From Comamonadaceae bacterium (GTDB taxonomy: Bacteria > Pseudomonadota > Gammaproteobacteria > Burkholderiales > Burkholderiaceae_C): a DNA stretch of 64,000 nucleotides. The translations under genes were made by a program, and so were the position numbers. The stretch spans positions 1-64,000 of the forward strand of contig QYPX01000059.1 of NCBI GenBank assembly GCA_007280205.1, given 5' to 3'. Of the stretch, positions 8,806 to 16,959 are shown piece after piece (within the stretch, counting starts at the first letter, position 1; every line of letters starts with the position of its first letter). The notes under the pieces are model-generated. The model worked only from the letters and a program-made list of their open reading frames with translations. It did not search any database and was not told the origin of the DNA.

Positions 8806-10178
8806 CGATCCAGCAATTTCTCCTGATCCTGCGCGCCCGCTACCGGGTGGCGTTGCTGGCCCTGGTCCTGACGGTGAGCACCACCTTGATCGTCAGCCTG
8901 TTGTTGCCCAGGCAATATACCGCCAGCGCCGCGATGCTGGTGGACGTCAAGTCGCCCGACGCGGTCAGCGGCATGCTTCTGCAGGGCATGATGGCGCCCG
9001 GCTATATGGCAACTCAAATCGACATCATCAACAGTGATCGCGTCGCAAAGGATGTCGTCAAGGTTCTGCGCATGGAGAGCAGCGTCGCGATCCAGCAGCA
9101 GTGGCGCACGGCGACCAAAGGCAAGGGCCAGCTGATTGACTGGTTGGCCAATTTGCTGCAGAAGAATCTGGACGTCAAGCCCTCGCGCGAGAGCAACGTC
9201 ATCAACATCCATTACACCGGAACCGACCCCGACTTTGCCGCCGCAGTGGCTAACGCCTACGCGCAGGCCTATATGAATGTCAATCTGGAACTGCGGCTGG
9301 CCCCCGCACGCCAGTACGCCACTTTTTTTGAAGCTCAAACCAAGGCTGCGCGCGACAAACTGGAAAAGGCCCAGCAAGCCTTGTCTGACTATCAGCAAGC
9401 AAATGGCATCACCTCCACCGATGAGAGGCTCGATTTTGAAACTGCCAAACTCAATGAAACCTCCAGCCAGCTCACCGGCATACAAGGCCAAACCACCGAC
9501 AGCCAAAGCAAACGCCAGAACACCAAGACCGACACACTGGCTGAAGTGATGCAAAGCCCGCTGATCAACGGCCTGAAGGCGGACATTGCCCGGCTCGAAG
9601 CCAAGCTGACGGAAGGCAACATCAACCTGGGCAAGAATCACCCACAGACCCAGCGCACGGAAGCCGAACTGACCAGCCTCAAAGCGCAGCTTCAGACAGA
9701 AACCCGCAAGATTGCCAGCTCCATCGAAACCACCTATCAGATCAGCAAGCAGCGCGAGCAGCAGTTGCAAAGTGCGCTGGGCGCCCAAAAGGAGCGCGTA
9801 CTGGTGTTAAACCAGCAGCGCAATGAGCTCAACGTACTGCGCCGCGACATTGAATCGGCCCAGCGCGCCTTCGAACTGGTAAGCCAGCGCGCCTCGCAAA
9901 CGAATATCGAGAGCCAGACCAACCAGACCAATATTGGCGTCCTCAACCCAGCGTCGGTGCCTCTTGAGCCGTCCAAGCCCCGCGTCTTGCTCAATGTACT
10001 GGTTTCCGTATTTCTGGGGACACTGCTTGGGGTGGGGCTGGCACTCATGATGGAGTTGTCCAACCGCCGGGTGCGCTCGGCACAAGACCTGGCCGAAGCG
10101 CTGGATCTGCCGGTGCTTGGCACGATCGCTGCCGAAGTGGCCCAGCGCAAGTTCTGGCGCATCGGAGTGCGCGCATGA
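8802..10178 (+). CDS. epsF: EpsF chain-length determinant protein (Wzz/PCP family)
   Basis: A 458-residue polysaccharide co-polymerase. An N-terminal helix (about 15-35) leads into the Wzz domain, a long coiled-coil periplasmic region follows (about 170-385), and a second helix lies near 395-420 just after the Pro-rich segment ASVPLEPSKPRV. The start is a TTG at 8802 inside TTTTGACG, overlapping the epsE stop by 4 bases. No ATG is available near the N-terminus, and TIQQFLLILRARYRVAL is the expected family start. The C-terminus overlaps epsG by 4 bases. Together with EpsG it should control polymer length. Confidence 0.9.
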   Translation: MTIQQFLLILRARYRVALLALVLTVSTTLIVSLLLPRQYTASAAMLVDVKSPDAVSGMLLQGMMAPGYMATQIDIINSDRVAKDVVKVLRMESSVAIQQQWRTATKGKGQLIDWLANLLQKNLDVKPSRESNVINIHYTGTDPDFAAAVANAYAQAYMNVNLELRLAPARQYATFFEAQTKAARDKLEKAQQALSDYQQANGITSTDERLDFETAKLNETSSQLTGIQGQTTDSQSKRQNTKTDTLAEVMQSPLINGLKADIARLEAKLTEGNINLGKNHPQTQRTEAELTSLKAQLQTETRKIASSIETTYQISKQREQQLQSALGAQKERVLVLNQQRNELNVLRRDIESAQRAFELVSQRASQTNIESQTNQTNIGVLNPASVPLEPSKPRVLLNVLVSVFLGTLLGVGLALMMELSNRRVRSAQDLAEALDLPVLGTIAAEVAQRKFWRIGVRA

Positions 10179-11041
10179 ACGCTGTCATCCCCACCGGCGC
10201 GGCACGCTCGATTGGCAGCATCCTGATCGAGTCGGGTCGCCTCAGCAGCGCGGACGCAGACCGTATCTCGGAGCACCAGCAACAGCACGGTCTTCAATTT
10301 GGCGATGCCGCCATTGCACTGAAACTGCTCACCAAAGAAGACATCGACTATGCCCTGGCCAAGCAATTTGACTACGCCTACCTGAATAATCAGGACAGCA
10401 GCCTCAGTTCTCAGCTGGTCGCAGCCTACAAACCCTTTAGCAGGATCGGCGAAAGCCTGCGCGCCGTGCGCAGCCAACTGATGCTGCGCTGGCTTAACGC
10501 GGACGCCGCCCATAAAGTCATCGCGGTGGTCAGCGCTGGCAAGGGCGAGGGCCGCAGCTTTATTGCCGCCAACCTGGCCATCGTGTTTGCCCAGCAGGGC
10601 CAGCGCACCCTGTTACTGGACGCCGACCTGCGCGCCGCACCCACCAGCGGGCAGCATTCCCTTTTCAAACTGGGCAAGAGTACGGGTTTATCTGGCATTC
10701 TGGCTGATCGCGCGGGGCTTGAAGTCGCCCTGCCCGTGCCCAGCCTGCCGGGCCTGACCGTGCTGCCCGTCGGCGCTGTGCCGCCGAATCCGCAAGAGCT
10801 GTTGGGGCGCCCGGAATTTGGACAACTGCTGGGCAAAGCGTCGCAACAGTTTGACGTGATCGTCATAGACACGCCTGCAGGAGGCGATTTTGCCGACGCA
10901 GAAATCATTGCCGCCCGCGCCGGTGCCGCGCTCGTGGTGGCGCGGAAAAATCAAAGCTTGATGCCCGACGTGGCACTGTTTGCACGGCGTCTGCAAGCTG
11001 GAGGTGTAACGCTGGTAGGTTCAGTACTGAATGATGGCTAA
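10175..11041 (+). CDS. epsG: EpsG chain-length tyrosine-kinase-like ATPase
   Basis: A 288-residue cytoplasmic partner of EpsF in the BY-kinase/CpsD superfamily. Residues 1-75 are a MshEN/GspE-N-like helical module (IGSILIESGRLSSADADRIS). The P-loop SAGKGEGRSF (about 120-129) has Arg127 where most P-loops have Lys; Walker A' is LLLDADLR and Walker B is VIVIDTPAG. There is no C-terminal tyrosine cluster. The Arg form appears to be usual for EpsG, as far as I recall, so whether it autophosphorylates is open. It overlaps epsF by 4 bases. Confidence 0.85.
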   Translation: MNAVIPTGAARSIGSILIESGRLSSADADRISEHQQQHGLQFGDAAIALKLLTKEDIDYALAKQFDYAYLNNQDSSLSSQLVAAYKPFSRIGESLRAVRSQLMLRWLNADAAHKVIAVVSAGKGEGRSFIAANLAIVFAQQGQRTLLLDADLRAAPTSGQHSLFKLGKSTGLSGILADRAGLEVALPVPSLPGLTVLPVGAVPPNPQELLGRPEFGQLLGKASQQFDVIVIDTPAGGDFADAEIIAARAGAALVVARKNQSLMPDVALFARRLQAGGVTLVGSVLNDG

Positions 11042-11072
11042 GCTCCCGTCATTGCAGCCCCCCCACGAACCC

Positions 11073-11103
11073 GTCATTGCGAGCGAAGCGCGGCAATCCA
11101 TCG
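11073..11103. repeat. Dispersed imperfect palindromic element (copy 2) before xrtB
   Basis: The 31 bases reading GTCATTGCGAGCG, then AAGCGCGG, then CAATCCATCG are the partner of the element at 7981-8011, with three differences. A shorter fragment CCCGTCATTGC also occurs just upstream at 11,046-11,056, duplicating the left end (11,070-11,080). It lies in the gap between the epsG stop (11,041) and the probable xrtB start. Confidence 0.75.
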
Positions 11104-11110
11104 CCACTTG

Positions 11111-11135
11111 TCATGCCGGACCCGATCCGGCATCC
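11111..11135. repeat. Second palindromic repeat family (TGCCGGA...TCCGGCA) before xrtB
   Basis: TCATGCCGGACCCGATCCGG followed by CATCC contains a perfect 7-base inverted repeat, TGCCGGA and TCCGGCA, around CCCGA. This is a second widespread dispersed element, often mistranslated as HAG.DPAS. It is unrelated in sequence to the element just upstream. It abuts the ATG at 11,136. Confidence 0.7.
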
Positions 11136-11987
11136 ATGCCCCTTGTCAACTGGCTCCCCATCATTCTGGGCCTGGCCGTCTTGTACTTGCCCAGCCTCTA
11201 TGATCTGTTCACCGGCATCTGGAGCCAGGACGAACAGATGCATGGTCCCATCGTGTTGGGCATCAGTGTCTGGCTGCTGTACCGCAACTGGGCGACGATG
11301 GAAGAAGCCGCGCAGGGCCAGCGAACCAGCAACGGGGGTTGGCCGATCTTCGTCTTTGGCCTTCTGCTGTATGCGCTGGGCCGTTCGCAAGACATCTTGT
11401 TATTTGAAATTGGATCGGCGATCTGGCTCTTGGTCGGCCTACTCCTGCTACAACGCGGGACGGCTGCGCTCAAGGCCCAATGGTTTGCGCTCTTTTTCAT
11501 GTTGTTCATGGTGCCCTTACCTCGCTTTGTAGTTGACACCGTAACGATGCCCATGAAGATGGCCGTTTCTTATGTGGCTGAACATATGCTGTATTGGGCA
11601 GGCTACCCGATTGGTCGCAACGGGGTGATTCTGCAAATTGGCCAATACATGCTGTTAGTGGCCGACGCCTGTGCCGGCTTGCACACCTTGCTGACGCTGG
11701 AGGCTCTGGGCCTGCTCTACCTGAACATCGTGCGGCGCGACTCATTTTTTCGAAATATCGGTCTAGCTGTTTTGATCGTACCCATTTCATTTACTGCCAA
11801 CGTTATCCGGGTGATGACGCTGAGTCTCATTACTTACCACTTTGGCGATGCTGCTGGCCAAGGTTTCTTACATGGCTTTGCGGGCATGGTTCTGTTCTTG
11901 AGTGCACTGCTTCTGATCATTGGTTTTGACTCTGCCTTGCAAACCTTTGATACATATCGGCAGAAGCACGACCCTGCAAAAGTGTAA
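11136..11987 (+). CDS. xrtB: Exosortase B (XrtB/EpsH)
   Basis: A 283-residue polytopic membrane cysteine protease/transpeptidase-like protein. The catalytic triad is visible: Cys179 in VADACAGLHT, Arg225 in FTANVIRVMT, His246 in GFLHGFAG. The N-terminus WLPIILGLAVLYLPSLYDL is the family start. The frame is open from an ATG at 11,031 overlapping epsG, but the extra 35 residues are entirely translation of two dispersed repeats, so ATG 11,136 was chosen. Exosortases process PEP-CTERM proteins, yet exosortase B is found mostly in Eps operons, often without an obvious target; none was found here. epsI follows 4 bases later. Confidence 0.92.
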   Translation: MPLVNWLPIILGLAVLYLPSLYDLFTGIWSQDEQMHGPIVLGISVWLLYRNWATMEEAAQGQRTSNGGWPIFVFGLLLYALGRSQDILLFEIGSAIWLLVGLLLLQRGTAALKAQWFALFFMLFMVPLPRFVVDTVTMPMKMAVSYVAEHMLYWAGYPIGRNGVILQIGQYMLLVADACAGLHTLLTLEALGLLYLNIVRRDSFFRNIGLAVLIVPISFTANVIRVMTLSLITYHFGDAAGQGFLHGFAGMVLFLSALLLIIGFDSALQTFDTYRQKHDPAKV

Positions 11988-11991
11988 GTTT

Positions 11992-12675
11992 ATGGAAATG
12001 CGGGCAAAGAGCATCGTGATGTTGGCCTTGATGCTGTTCGCAGCCTTTTTGGGCGCAGCGCTAAGACCCACTATCATCTTGGCGGATGAGCTTGCGCCCA
12101 TCAATCTGAAAACCATGGTACCCATTGCCTTTGGTGACTGGCAAGAACAACCCAACGCATCAGTCCAAATTATCGACCCTCAGCAAAAGGAAACTCTGGA
12201 GAGAATCTACAGCGAAACTCTCTCCCGGACATATGTCAGCAGTCATGGCGATCGGATCATGCTATCCATCGCCTATGGCAAGAATCAGAGCAAAGCGCTT
12301 GAACTCCACGTACCGGAAATTTGTTATCCAGCCCAGGGGTTTGCCCTTCTCCACAAACGAAAGTTCTTGTTGAACTTGTCAGGAAACTCCATATTAGCCA
12401 CTCGACTGCAAACCAATTTGGATCAGCGCTTTGAACCCGTTACATACTGGACGGTTGTGGGAGACCAAATCACAACGAACGCACTTGAGAAAAGACTCAC
12501 GGAAATGCGTTATGCCATGCATGGCCAAATTCCTGACGGCATGCTGGTTCGAGTGTCGTCCATTGACAAGAACTCTGACAAGGCATACGCCCTTCAAAGT
12601 TCGTTTGCCCGTGACCTAATTCAGGCCATATCCCCGGATCATCGCAGCCGGTTTGCGGGGAAATCAACAAAATGA
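11992..12675 (+). CDS. epsI: EpsI, exosortase-associated protein
   Basis: A 227-residue protein with an N-terminal hydrophobic anchor (about 7-27) and a periplasmic domain of the EpsI/DUF3485 family. Recognisable segments are FGDWQEQP near the start and ELHVPEICYPAQGF in the middle, with the conserved Cys-Tyr-Pro. It is always encoded next to an exosortase, in some genomes fused to it. The ATG at 11,992 was chosen because it immediately follows the xrtB stop and begins a proper signal anchor. It overlaps the next gene by 4 bases. The molecular role is unknown. Confidence 0.88.
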   Translation: MEMRAKSIVMLALMLFAAFLGAALRPTIILADELAPINLKTMVPIAFGDWQEQPNASVQIIDPQQKETLERIYSETLSRTYVSSHGDRIMLSIAYGKNQSKALELHVPEICYPAQGFALLHKRKFLLNLSGNSILATRLQTNLDQRFEPVTYWTVVGDQITTNALEKRLTEMRYAMHGQIPDGMLVRVSSIDKNSDKAYALQSSFARDLIQAISPDHRSRFAGKSTK

Positions 12676-13799
12676 AACACCCGGCCGAGCGTGGTTACCT
12701 TGTGCGCAATATGGTGTTCTGGGCCGGTTTGACGTTCATGTACTTCAGTATTTCTCTACCCTTTGCTCGGCATCTAATCTACGCCCTGCCCGCCCTGGTA
12801 CTAGTAGCAATTCTCGGCGATCGCTCGGCCAGGTTAGGAGATGAGGCAAAACCGTTTCTCGTTTTTGTGCTGGCAGGCCTGATATTGTCTCCACTGGCCA
12901 GCGATGAGGGTTTGAAGGACCTGTATTTTACTTTTGCCGGGATTGCGATTGCGCTCTTGATTGACATTCCACGCATCAAACTGTGGACCCTGTTCTGCAT
13001 TCTGCTTGCAGCCATAGTGACCTACTTTTCTCTGTTTGGTGATTTTCGTTCCGGACTTAAATTTGATCTTGCAGATTCTTACTCTTCTTTTGAAGGAAGT
13101 TTCAGTTTTCTATTTGGGCTTCTAACTCCCCTTGCACTTATCGAAAAACGATACAGACTGTTCGTTTTATGCCTTCTGATGACAGTTATTTCATTGAAGA
13201 GAATCGCAGTGGTAGCGGCGATCTGCGCTTGCGCTTTCGTACTATTCGGCGAGAAACGTGCCCGTCACATTCTCAACCCCGCCGTCATGATTGGTTTGAA
13301 CTGCTTGCTCTTGCTGGTCATACTTCTCTATGGATTCGGGACATTTGATTGGGTCATTCGGGAGTTGACTGGCCAAAGCGCGAACCAGTTTGGTCAGGGG
13401 CGAAGAGCGCTTTTATCACTGCCAGCCCTAGAAGTTTTTGCGCACCCCGAACAGTTTCTGTTCTTTGGACAGGGACCAGGTTCGACCTACCTTCTCGCGA
13501 ACAAGGGGTTCGGGGTCTACGGCACCGCGCAGCGGATGCATAGCGATCTTTTGAAAATATTCTATGAGTACGGTCTTGTCTTCTTCTGTATTTTTGTTGG
13601 GCTGATGTATTCGGCGAGACACTTTGCCACTCGCATTGCATTTCTTTTTATGAATATTGTCTTCATTTCTGACAACTCTTTGATTTACTCATTTATGCTT
13701 TTCTTCTTCGTTATTTGTACTCGCAATTTCGACCATGGATCGTTTGTGGAGGCTAGAGTTTTTCGGCATCAAGTCACACACGGAGCGTCGACACCTTGA
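12672..13799 (+). CDS. Wzy-like O-antigen/exopolysaccharide polymerase
   Basis: A 375-residue inner-membrane protein with about ten hydrophobic helices and little similarity outside the O-antigen polymerase/ligase pattern. The characteristic periplasmic motif near the C-terminus is QRMHSDLLKIFYEYGLVFF (about 290-308). It would join lipid-linked repeats into the Eps chain. Base composition is clearly more AT-rich than the flanking genes: bases 13,081-13,140 are 38% GC by hand count. That is common for polymerases swapped between strains. It overlaps epsI by 4 bases and the next gene's TTG start by 4. Confidence 0.8.
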   Translation: MKHPAERGYLVRNMVFWAGLTFMYFSISLPFARHLIYALPALVLVAILGDRSARLGDEAKPFLVFVLAGLILSPLASDEGLKDLYFTFAGIAIALLIDIPRIKLWTLFCILLAAIVTYFSLFGDFRSGLKFDLADSYSSFEGSFSFLFGLLTPLALIEKRYRLFVLCLLMTVISLKRIAVVAAICACAFVLFGEKRARHILNPAVMIGLNCLLLLVILLYGFGTFDWVIRELTGQSANQFGQGRRALLSLPALEVFAHPEQFLFFGQGPGSTYLLANKGFGVYGTAQRMHSDLLKIFYEYGLVFFCIFVGLMYSARHFATRIAFLFMNIVFISDNSLIYSFMLFFFVICTRNFDHGSFVEARVFRHQVTHGASTP

Positions 13800-15613
13800 C
13801 CTACCTCTTCAGTCACGGTCGAACGATTTCTGTCTTCCGGGAAATCATTTTTGGCTTGCGATTGCCAACTCCATCAGACAGATCAACGGCGTCAACCTGG
13901 CACCGGGCTCTCTATTTCTGGCCAATAGCATGGGCTTTTGTGAACCACTGTACGGCCACAGAGATCGACCAGTGGCAGGTAAATTCTTGGGGCGATCCGG
14001 CACCAGTTTTTGCGCATCAACGGGTTGATGGGACGTGTGCACGGGAAGGCACACGGTCTACATCCTTCAGACTTGTGTCTAGGGGCAATGGGGACGCTGA
14101 AATTACCTTGGCCAGCGTTCTGGAGCCACGCAAGGCGTATCGCTTTACAGTCTGGTTGAGAAGCAGTAGCCCAGCACCAGTAGAGGTGTTCTTTCGTCGC
14201 GATGCCTTCCCTTACGAGGCGACCGCAATTCGTTCAACGAAAATCTCAGGGTGGACCCAAGTCAGTCTGAGCGGCATCCATGCGGCATCTGGACCCGGCT
14301 CTGTAAGAATTGCGATCAGACGAGAAGGGATAGCGCTTTGCATAAACTCAGCATCATTGGTATCTGTAGACCCTACCACGGTCGGCGCTAACAACGTCTT
14401 TGGCAAGCTCGACAACCGGTTCTTTGGCGTTCATCTGAATCGCTTGGGAAGGCACAATGGTTGGCCGACTTTCAATCCCGGGACTTTAAGGCTCTGGGAC
14501 ACTGGAACCACTTGGGCTCAGCTCCAGCCTTTGAATACGCCGATCGATTGGCAAAGAAACCCAAATGCACAACGGCTTGACTATTACGTCAACCATGGCT
14601 TGGCAAAACATCCTGGTCTCCAATTCATCTACACATTGGGGATGACGCCAATTTGGGCGGGAGGCAAGCATCCAAGGAACTGCAACAACTCCTCGTACGG
14701 ACCGTCGGTCTGCAAGAAGCCCGCAGACGCTGAATCGTGGCGCCAGCATGTCAGAACACTGGGTCGCAGATATAAGGGAGCTATTCGTGTTTGGGAAATT
14801 TGGAACGAGGCTGATGCATGGATTCATTGGGATGAAACACCTGAAGACTTGATACTGCTTGTCCAAATCGCGGCGCAAGAACTGAAAGCTATTGATCCTA
14901 ACAATCAAATAATCGGCCCAAACATTACCGGAGGTGGATTGAGGTTCTTGAGTCAATTCCTTGCGGCTGGCGGTGGCGCCTATCTGGACGGCGTCAGTAT
15001 TCACGCCTACGTTGGACGAGTTCCAGAGCTTTCATTGGCCCAACTCCGTAACCTCCGACAACTGCTCCGTGACGCAGGACTGGGTGAAATGCCGATATGG
15101 AACACCGAAACCGCAGTGTCCTGCAATTCGTTACTTGAGAACTGTAAAACGATGAAACCGGAGGATCAGTCGGCCCTAAGTGGTGTGGATGCACTGGCGC
15201 AGGGATTGATCGGCAACGCTGCCTTAGGTGTGAAAAGTTTTGTCTACTACACATGGGAAGGTGCCGCCCTTGAGTATGGCAACCTTCCTTTGGTTGACCC
15301 TGATTACCAAGTTCCGACAAAAGCCGGCCTTATCTTATGGACGCTCAAGACATGGTTGGGTGGTGCACATGTCAGGTATCGAATAGCAAACCAAGGCGGA
15401 TTGAGTGTGGTCGAAGTGATTCGGGGTTCAAATGTTGCTCTTGTGCTTTGGTCATCCGGGCCACCGGCAACATACGATCTTGCAGAATTCACCACCGGCG
15501 CTCGCTATATGCGCGCCAGTGGTGGCGGGAGCCACCCACTTGTCTCCACGCACCTTGCTGTGGGGCCTGAGCCAGTTATCGTATTTAAGTCGCTCGACTC
15601 AACCACCGACTAA
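13796..15613 (+). CDS. Secreted clan-A (GH39-like) glycoside hydrolase with N-terminal carbohydrate-binding-like domain
   Basis: About 605 residues. A hydrophobic region near 37-53 may be a signal or anchor. A jelly-roll-like carbohydrate-binding module lies at about 58-195, and a (beta/alpha)8 hydrolase domain at about 205-590. The expected catalytic residues are present: acid/base Glu338 in RVWEIWNEADAW and nucleophile Glu438 in MPIWNTETAV. The start is uncertain. The frame opens with TTG 13,796 in TTGA overlapping the wzy stop, and no ATG occurs near the N-terminus. A hydrolase inside an Eps operon usually trims or releases the polymer; the substrate is unknown. Confidence 0.8.
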   Translation: MTYLFSHGRTISVFREIIFGLRLPTPSDRSTASTWHRALYFWPIAWAFVNHCTATEIDQWQVNSWGDPAPVFAHQRVDGTCAREGTRSTSFRLVSRGNGDAEITLASVLEPRKAYRFTVWLRSSSPAPVEVFFRRDAFPYEATAIRSTKISGWTQVSLSGIHAASGPGSVRIAIRREGIALCINSASLVSVDPTTVGANNVFGKLDNRFFGVHLNRLGRHNGWPTFNPGTLRLWDTGTTWAQLQPLNTPIDWQRNPNAQRLDYYVNHGLAKHPGLQFIYTLGMTPIWAGGKHPRNCNNSSYGPSVCKKPADAESWRQHVRTLGRRYKGAIRVWEIWNEADAWIHWDETPEDLILLVQIAAQELKAIDPNNQIIGPNITGGGLRFLSQFLAAGGGAYLDGVSIHAYVGRVPELSLAQLRNLRQLLRDAGLGEMPIWNTETAVSCNSLLENCKTMKPEDQSALSGVDALAQGLIGNAALGVKSFVYYTWEGAALEYGNLPLVDPDYQVPTKAGLILWTLKTWLGGAHVRYRIANQGGLSVVEVIRGSNVALVLWSSGPPATYDLAEFTTGARYMRASGGGSHPLVSTHLAVGPEPVIVFKSLDSTTD

Positions 15614-15636
15614 GATGAGGTAGGTGTTGAGTCGAT

Positions 15637-16959
15637 GTGCTTAAACTGAAACAGTCCCAAAAAGCACTGATGTCTTTCAAAATGAGCATACCCATCCTAG
15701 TCAATTCTCGATCCTGGATGCTCTTGGCCAGTCTTGCTACGAGGGGGGCCGGATTTCTGATATCGCTGCTGATCGCGCGGCTTGCGGGAGCGTCCGCGTT
15801 AGGGACATACTCTACGCTCGTCAATACTGCTTCGGCAGTTGCGACACCTTTTGCCGGGGCATTGGGAAATAACTCGACGCTGTTCGGCGCCGAGGACTCC
15901 AGAAGCGGAGCCGCCAACACTCGGGTTCATGCGCGAGCGAGTCTTCTTCTTGCTCTGGGCCTTTCGACACTATCGGCAGCGGCGCTGATCCTGCTTTACA
16001 TGTTTGCGCTGGCGGGTGACGCTTCGCAGTCGCTGCTGTTGCTGGCAGCGGGCGTTAGTGTGGTGATCGGACAGATGGTTGGCGCTGTTTGTCTGGGCTT
16101 TCTATACGGAGCGGGCAAGTTCAAGTTAGCGTCGCAAGTTTCTGTGTCGGTCGCTCTAGCAATTTGTCTAAGTGCTTATCCGGCCATAGAGCACTTTGGT
16201 TTTCACGGAGCCATCGTTTTGTTGCTCATTGCCTCTCTCTTCCCCCCGATGATAATGGTGGCAAGCTTGGTCGCAACGAGTAGCACCATGGCTGGGCCAA
16301 GTGATGTGAAGGCGGAATCCATACGGAAAGTTGCGTTTCGATTTGTGAGAGCTTGGCCCAGCATTGCAGCAGGTGTCGCGAACAACGGAGTCAACTGGGT
16401 ATGCACGATCTATTTGGTGCACTCAGTCTTTGGAACTCCGGGTGTCGGCGTCGTTGCTGTGGCAACGCAGTGGCTAAACCTGATGCTGCTTCCAGCGACG
16501 AGTTGGGGTGGCTCATCACTGAAAACCTTGTCCGATGCTATTGCAAGCGGAAGTGAAAAGACGGCATGGGGCACAGCGACTGGCCTGATCCGAAATAACC
16601 TCATGGTCACGTTGACTTTGGCGGGCTCAATTGCTTTGGCATCATTACCAATTGCGGATGTCTATAGTTTGACAAATAGCGATGTTGCTCTGCTCATATG
16701 CATTAACGCCGCTTCTGCAACTGTGGCCGCCATCACCAACGTTTTCGAGCGTTTCTTGCTGGCGCTGGATCGTCAAGCCTGGTGGTTGATCTTTTCGCTC
16801 GTCAGCTTATTTGTGCAGACTAGTGTGACGTTTTTTTTCATCACCTATGGAATGTGGGTGGTGGCACTCGGTGCGTTTGTGGCTGGCATCGTCTTGTGTC
16901 TTCTGAGTTACATGGGAGTGTCCCAAGCGATGCAGATACGGATGAAGGAGTGGAAATGA
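15637..16959 (+). CDS. Wzx-like oligosaccharide flippase
   Basis: A 440-residue polytopic membrane protein with about twelve helices, of the MATE/MVF (polysaccharide biosynthesis) superfamily. The family-like N-terminal pattern is LATRGAGFLISLLIARLAGA with a following LGTYS. It should flip the lipid-linked Eps repeat to the periplasm for the Wzy-like polymerase. A GTG at 15,637 begins the frame and an ATG at 15,670 (MSFKMSIPIL) is an alternative start; AGGTAGG lies about 12 bases before the GTG. The 3' end overlaps the following glycosyltransferase by 4 bases (ATGA). Confidence 0.82.
   Translation: MLKLKQSQKALMSFKMSIPILVNSRSWMLLASLATRGAGFLISLLIARLAGASALGTYSTLVNTASAVATPFAGALGNNSTLFGAEDSRSGAANTRVHARASLLLALGLSTLSAAALILLYMFALAGDASQSLLLLAAGVSVVIGQMVGAVCLGFLYGAGKFKLASQVSVSVALAICLSAYPAIEHFGFHGAIVLLLIASLFPPMIMVASLVATSSTMAGPSDVKAESIRKVAFRFVRAWPSIAAGVANNGVNWVCTIYLVHSVFGTPGVGVVAVATQWLNLMLLPATSWGGSSLKTLSDAIASGSEKTAWGTATGLIRNNLMVTLTLAGSIALASLPIADVYSLTNSDVALLICINAASATVAAITNVFERFLLALDRQAWWLIFSLVSLFVQTSVTFFFITYGMWVVALGAFVAGIVLCLLSYMGVSQAMQIRMKEWK

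Noticed and set aside
8781..9788. 335-codon open frame on the minus strand across epsF
   Set aside because: It is antisense to a complete epsF with clear domain structure; its Gly/Leu/Gln-rich product has no recognisable motif.
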